Shown here: piece by piece, positions 60,231 through 64,000 of the stretch | Layout of the letters: each line of letters begins with the position of its first letter | How positions within the stretch are numbered: position 1 is the first letter of the stretch | DNA from: Clostridia bacterium | GTDB lineage: Bacteria; Bacillota; Clostridia; Oscillospirales; Acutalibacteraceae | DNA length: 64,000 bases | Assembly (NCBI GenBank): GCA_017481575.1 | Contig: JAFUPA010000004.1 | Span: 1 to 64,000, forward strand | Direction of reading: 5' to 3' | Notes under the pieces: generated by a model | What the model saw: only the letters and a program-made list of their open reading frames with translations | Database searches by the model: none | What the model was told of the DNA's origin: nothing | Made by a program: the position numbers and the translations under genes

Positions 60231-60259
60231 TTGACAAATAAGGAAAAATATAGTATTAT
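60231..60259 (+). promoter_or_regulatory. Promoter and leader hairpin of the mgtC pair
   Basis: TTGACA (60231-60236), 17-bp spacer, TATTAT (60254-60259). The ~65-base leader contains a GC hairpin (60276-60285 with 60293-60302) without a T tract; it may stabilise the RNA or be regulatory. Confidence 0.65.
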
Positions 60260-60330
60260 TCATCATTATACCTCGGCGGATGTGAACTTTCCTCACGTCC
60301 GCTGAATATATTATATAAGGGGGTGCCTGT

Positions 60331-61068
60331 ATGATGGATTCTTTGATACCGTGGCTTGATCCTTTCCGTGAAGTGTCAATGCTTGCATTGGTAATTAAAA
60401 TTTTGCTTGCGGTTTTCTTCGGCGGTCTTATCGGTCTTGAGCGTGGTCAGAAGCATCGTGCAGCGGGTAGCCGTACTTATATGATTGTTTGTCTCGGTGC
60501 GGCACTTACAATGGTTCTGAGCCAATATGAGGCAGAGCTGCTTTCAACCGTCTGGTCAGAAATGGCGGCGGCAGTCGGTGTAAAGACAGATGTTTCCCGT
60601 TTTGGTGCACAGGTAATCAACGGCATCGGTTTCCTCGGTGCGGGTACAATTATCGTCACGGGCAGGCAGGAGGTTAAGGGTCTCACAACTGCGGCCGGTC
60701 TGTGGGCATCTGCTTGTATGGGTCTTGCAATTGGCGCAGGCTTTTACGAATGTGCGATTTTCGGCTTCTTACTTATTCTTATAACTACAACAATCTTTAA
60801 TAAGCTCGGTGCGTGGGTTATTGCAAATGCAAGGAATATGGACTTGTATGTCGAGTTTGACCGAATGGATAACCTCGGTGAGATTATCAGTACGATAAAG
60901 TCGATGAATATTCAGATTTTTGACGTTGATACACAGCGTGAAAAGCAGTCCAACGGCGTTATCATCGGTGCAGTAATTTCAATGGGACTTCCGAAGCACG
61001 AAACCCATTCCCACGTAATGTCCAAAATTTCAAAATTTGATTTTGTGACACTTGTTGACGAAATATAA
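60331..61068 (+). CDS. MgtC/SapB family membrane protein, first copy
   Basis: A 245-residue protein: an N-terminal membrane domain with GGLIGLERGQKHRAAGSRTYMI (read as GGLIGLERGQ then RAAGSRTYM, ~32-50), the INGIGFLGAGTIIV motif (~92) and GLTTAAGLWASACMGLAIG (~115), then a cytoplasmic ACT-like domain (~165-245). MgtC proteins support growth at low Mg and affect ATP synthase in pathogens; the role here is unknown. A paralogue follows 15 bp downstream. Confidence 0.9.
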   Translation: MMDSLIPWLDPFREVSMLALVIKILLAVFFGGLIGLERGQKHRAAGSRTYMIVCLGAALTMVLSQYEAELLSTVWSEMAAAVGVKTDVSRFGAQVINGIGFLGAGTIIVTGRQEVKGLTTAAGLWASACMGLAIGAGFYECAIFGFLLILITTTIFNKLGAWVIANARNMDLYVEFDRMDNLGEIISTIKSMNIQIFDVDTQREKQSNGVIIGAVISMGLPKHETHSHVMSKISKFDFVTLVDEI

Positions 61069-61083
61069 AAGGGAGGGGTTTGA

Positions 61084-61764
61084 ATGTTAGGTTTTCTTGA
61101 TTATTTAAGAGATGTTACCACCGTTTCGGTGCTTTTCAGGCTTTTCCTTGCCGTGCTTTGCGGCGGTATAATCGGTATTGAGCGTGAACACAAGCGCCGT
61201 CCTGCAGGCTTCCGTACTCATATTCTTATCTGCCTTGGCGCATCTATGACAACACTCACAAGCCAGTTTTTGTTCTATAACCTCAACCTTTACACCGACA
61301 TCGGCAGGCTTGGTGCGCAGGTTGTTGCAGGTATCGGTTTCATCGGTGCAGGTGCGATTATCGTAACAAAGCGCCGTCAGGTCAAAGGTCTCACAACAGC
61401 GGCAGGTCTCTGGACGTGTGCTATCATCGGTCTTGCAATCGGCGCAGGCTATTACGAGGCGGCACTCATTTCAACCTTTGTCATTCTGCTTGCGGAAATC
61501 TTTTTTGTCAAGTTCGAGTATTGGGTGCTTGTCAACTCCCGAAATCTCAACATCTATGTCGAGTACGAGGACAACGAGCATCTGGATAACATCATCCGCC
61601 TTGTCAAGGGCTACAGAATTGTTATCATTGACCTTGAAATTACGAAGTCGGGCAACAATGCGTGTGCTATCTTCCAGCTTCAGCTTCCAAAGAAGATTTC
61701 ACACGACAAGATTATGACGGCAATTTCATCCGCCGAGGGTATTGTTTCGGTTGAGGAATTATAA
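61084..61764 (+). CDS. MgtC/SapB family membrane protein, second copy
   Basis: A 226-residue paralogue of the preceding protein: GGIIGIEREHKRRPAGFRTH (~25), VVAGIGFIGAGAIIVTKRRQ (~80), GLTTAAGLWTCAIIGLAIG, and a C-terminal ACT-like region. The two genes form one operon, with GGGAGGG before the second ATG; their products may form a hetero-oligomer. Confidence 0.9.
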   Translation: MLGFLDYLRDVTTVSVLFRLFLAVLCGGIIGIEREHKRRPAGFRTHILICLGASMTTLTSQFLFYNLNLYTDIGRLGAQVVAGIGFIGAGAIIVTKRRQVKGLTTAAGLWTCAIIGLAIGAGYYEAALISTFVILLAEIFFVKFEYWVLVNSRNLNIYVEYEDNEHLDNIIRLVKGYRIVIIDLEITKSGNNACAIFQLQLPKKISHDKIMTAISSAEGIVSVEEL

Positions 61765-61771
61765 TTTTGTG

Positions 61772-61800
61772 TTGTAAAAACCGTGAAATTATAGTATCAT
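61772..61800 (+). promoter_or_regulatory. Promoter of the GH78 gene
   Basis: TTGTAA (61772-61777), 17-bp spacer, TATCAT (61795-61800), 19 bases before ATG. Confidence 0.55.
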
Positions 61801-61818
61801 CTTTTCGGAGGCGATACT

Positions 61819-63993
61819 ATGACACACAAACAGCTTTTTTCAGACGCAAGATGGATTTGCCCGAAGAGCGATGCTGATGCGGCACTCTTCCGTGCAACTT
61901 TTATGAATAATAAGGCTCAGTCTGCAGAAATCACAATCTGCGGATTGGGCTATTTTATTTTGTATGTCAACGGCGAGCGTGTGAGCGACGACGAGTTTGC
62001 TCCGGCATACACCGACTACCACAACCGTCCGGATATGCGGCTTTCTTATCCGCTCAACGACATCTGGTCGCACAGAATTCACGTTATGAAATACGATATA
62101 ACTGAGTTTTTGCGTGAGGGTGAAAACGTGCTCGGCGTAATGGTCGGCGGCGGATTTTATCACCAGCTTCTGCGAAAAGGTGAGGGCGACGTCAGCTACG
62201 GCAGGATTAAGCTTTGCTACAAGATTGATTTTGAGGACGGAACAAGCGTTCTTTCAGACAGAAATACTCTCTATAAGAAAGGCTTTTTCATAGAGTCAAA
62301 CATCTTCCACGGCGAAAGGCACGACTACAGCCGATTTGACCGCAAGTGGAACACCTTGGAGGCACAAATGCACGGTTGGGCAACACCTGATGTTGTTACA
62401 GTTCCTTTGACCGAGTTTTATATTCAGGACTGCCCGTCGGATAAGGTTGTTGAAGCTCTCAAGCCCGAGCTTGTCAAAAGGTTTGATACTTACTCTGTTT
62501 ACAAGGTTGAAAGGAACGTGACGGGTTATCCCGTTATCCGTTGTGACGGTGTGGGTGAGCGTATCTGGTACGAATGTGCCGAGGAGCTTGCACCCGATCT
62601 TAATATTGACAATATTTCCGTCGGCTACAATCATCAGAGACAGCGATTTTTTGCAATAACTGACGGCTCAAAAGAGCTTTATCACCCGTATTTCTGCTGG
62701 CACGGCTTTCAGTATTTCTCACTTTCCAACAATGCCGAGCCTGTCGAGGTGCGTGTAATTCATACAGACATCAAAAAAACATCATCGTTTGAGTGCAGTG
62801 ACGAAACTCTTAATTGGCTTTACAAAGCCTTCATCAACACACAAGAGGGTAACACTCACGGCTGTATTCCCTCGGACTGTCCGCACCGTGAACGTCTCGG
62901 CTACACGGGTGACGGTCAGCTTACCTGCGATGCGGTTATGACCGAGTTCGATGCCGAAGCGATGTACCGCAAATGGATTGAGGACATCAAGGATTGCCAG
63001 GACGTAGAAACAGGTCACGTTCAGCACACAGCACCCTTTGCGGGCGGTGGCGGCGGTCCTGCGGGCTGGGGCGGTGCGATGATAATTGTGCCTTACAACT
63101 TCTACCGACATTACGGCGACATCAAGGCGCTTGAAGATGTTTACCCCAATATGGCAAAGTTTGTTAAGTATATGGAGTCACGTTGTGAAAACGGACTTGT
63201 GGTGCGTGAGGAAAAGGACGGCTGGTGCCTAGGTGATTGGTGCACTCCGGAAAGAATTGCGATTCCCGAGCCGTTTGTTAATACAACGCTGTTTATCATT
63301 CAGCTTAAGATGCTCGTTTACCTTTGCAAGGTGCTTGACGTTGACACCGCAGAATATGAAAAGCTGATTAAAGAGCACACCGAAGCGGTTAAGCGTGAGT
63401 ATGCCGACGGTGACGGCGGATTTATAGGCGGCTTGCAGGGTGCGGATACTTTTGCGGCAGAGTGCGGTGCAGGTGACGAGCGAACAATTGCAAAGCTCGT
63501 CGGAAAATACACCGATTTACAGCAGTTTGATACAGGTATTTTCGGAACATACAGTCTTTTGAATGTGTTGTATCAGTCGGGCAACGGCGACCTTGCAACC
63601 GAGCTTCTTTCTAATAAAAATGAAGTTTCGTTTGAAACTATGCGTAAGTGGGGAGCTTCAACACTCTGGGAAAACTGGAATGGCGAGTCCTCACATTCTC
63701 ACCCGATGTTCGGTGCAAGCACGCTTTACCTTTTCAGAGAAATTCTCGGCATAAAGCAGACGGAAACTTCTGTAAGATATAACGAAGTCGTAATTGAACC
63801 CGTGTTTGCAAAATGCCTTGACTTTGCAAAGGGTCACATCACAACTCCGCACGGCAAAATTGCCGTTGAATGGAAGCGTGACGGCGAAAAAGTTGAGGTT
63901 AAAATTAACCTTTGCGACGGTGTGAAATCGGTATTTAAAAATAACGGAAACACACAGGAGCTTGTTGCAGGTGAGAATAAAATAAGAGTATAA
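61819..63993 (+). CDS. Alpha-L-rhamnosidase family (GH78) glycosidase
   Basis: A 724-residue cytoplasmic glycoside hydrolase without a signal peptide. N-terminal beta-sandwich domains (~1-310; ITICGLGYFILYVNGERVSD) precede an (alpha/alpha)6 barrel. GH78 signatures are SDCPHRERLGYTGDGQ (~352; candidate general acid Glu), the GGPAGWGGAMIIVPY loop (~413) and GASTLWENWNG (~620; candidate base Glu). The C-terminal beta domain begins with TPHGKIAVEWKRDG. It would release rhamnose or related residues from imported plant or host glycans. GGAGGCGA site; monocistronic here. Full length. Confidence 0.88.
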   Translation: MTHKQLFSDARWICPKSDADAALFRATFMNNKAQSAEITICGLGYFILYVNGERVSDDEFAPAYTDYHNRPDMRLSYPLNDIWSHRIHVMKYDITEFLREGENVLGVMVGGGFYHQLLRKGEGDVSYGRIKLCYKIDFEDGTSVLSDRNTLYKKGFFIESNIFHGERHDYSRFDRKWNTLEAQMHGWATPDVVTVPLTEFYIQDCPSDKVVEALKPELVKRFDTYSVYKVERNVTGYPVIRCDGVGERIWYECAEELAPDLNIDNISVGYNHQRQRFFAITDGSKELYHPYFCWHGFQYFSLSNNAEPVEVRVIHTDIKKTSSFECSDETLNWLYKAFINTQEGNTHGCIPSDCPHRERLGYTGDGQLTCDAVMTEFDAEAMYRKWIEDIKDCQDVETGHVQHTAPFAGGGGGPAGWGGAMIIVPYNFYRHYGDIKALEDVYPNMAKFVKYMESRCENGLVVREEKDGWCLGDWCTPERIAIPEPFVNTTLFIIQLKMLVYLCKVLDVDTAEYEKLIKEHTEAVKREYADGDGGFIGGLQGADTFAAECGAGDERTIAKLVGKYTDLQQFDTGIFGTYSLLNVLYQSGNGDLATELLSNKNEVSFETMRKWGASTLWENWNGESSHSHPMFGASTLYLFREILGIKQTETSVRYNEVVIEPVFAKCLDFAKGHITTPHGKIAVEWKRDGEKVEVKINLCDGVKSVFKNNGNTQELVAGENKIRV

Positions 63994-64000
63994 AAACAAC

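Overview
The window looks like chromosomal DNA from a spore-forming, strictly anaerobic Clostridia bacterium, most likely an Oscillospirales/Ruminococcaceae-type gut organism. The evidence is the spoIIGA-sigE pair, a complete Rnf complex operon, a sensory-type [FeFe]-hydrogenase protein cluster, Gram-positive lipoproteins and lgt, L27 with a cleavable N-terminal extension plus the Prp protease, strong AGGAGG ribosome sites with frequent TTG/GTG starts, and a dockerin-like tail on a giant surface protein. No database search was possible; assignments come from motifs I could read.

Layout. 1-0.7 kb: the C-terminal end of a large serine recombinase (edge of an integrative element) next to a tRNA-Pro(CGG). 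0.7-5.7 kb: a 1645-residue secreted GLUG-repeat protein. 5.7-10.4 kb: thiN, yhaM-prmA, a 5'-nucleotidase and glnA. 10.4-13.8 kb: two lipoproteins, an M28 peptidase, and the first copy of an unassigned structured RNA. 13.9-21.1 kb: a glycosyltransferase, spoIIGA-sigE, a KapD-like exonuclease followed by a 251-bp terminal-inverted-repeat element, uraA behind a PyrR-like attenuator, and guaB. 21.2-26.1 kb: a DUF3267 protein, an MltG-like lipoprotein, a small gene interrupted by a -1 frame change at an A-AAA-AAG slip site, tarIJ, and an esterase. 26.1-29.4 kb: a five-gene operon DRTGG / anti-sigma-type ATPase / HydS-like hydrogenase / DRTGG / PHP. 29.4-30.4 kb: a small AT-rich gene, the second copy of the structured RNA, and palindromic repeats. 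30.4-32.7 kb: trpS, a HAD phosphatase, a DUF2809 protein. 32.7-39.9 kb: one nine-gene minus-strand transcript apbE - NusG-II - Gx transporter - rnfCDGEAB with its own promoter and terminator. 40-48.5 kb: two surface proteins, a class B PBP, rpsB-tsf, and XRE regulators with palindromic operators. 48.6-54.3 kb: rplU-prp-rpmA, and an operon M16-M16-lgt-folD-pspC. 54.3-56.7 kb: a third XRE regulator/surface-protein pair. 57-64 kb: a membrane protein, a DtxR-type regulator, small proteins, tandem MgtC proteins and a GH78 family protein.

The two most unusual things are these. (1) Two separate loci (11.4-11.6 kb and 29.8-30.0 kb, both minus strand) each encode a discrete RNA. Each runs from a consensus promoter to an 11-bp UUCG terminator and has the same architecture: a 14-bp closing helix, nested helices, and a long-range pairing from the apical region to a conserved GGAG..UGCGUUUU segment. 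Many base changes between the copies preserve pairing. I cannot assign it to a known RNA class. (2) Three secreted proteins of different architecture (40.0, 45.7 and 54.8 kb) end in the same Trp-rich hydrophobic tail, QWIIxxxLFGWIWY. Two of them are transcribed divergently from their own XRE regulator with matching palindromic operators, and a third regulator/operator set (48.2-48.5 kb) has lost its target gene or drives only a short RNA. Together these suggest a regulated surface-protein module with an undescribed C-terminal anchoring signal.
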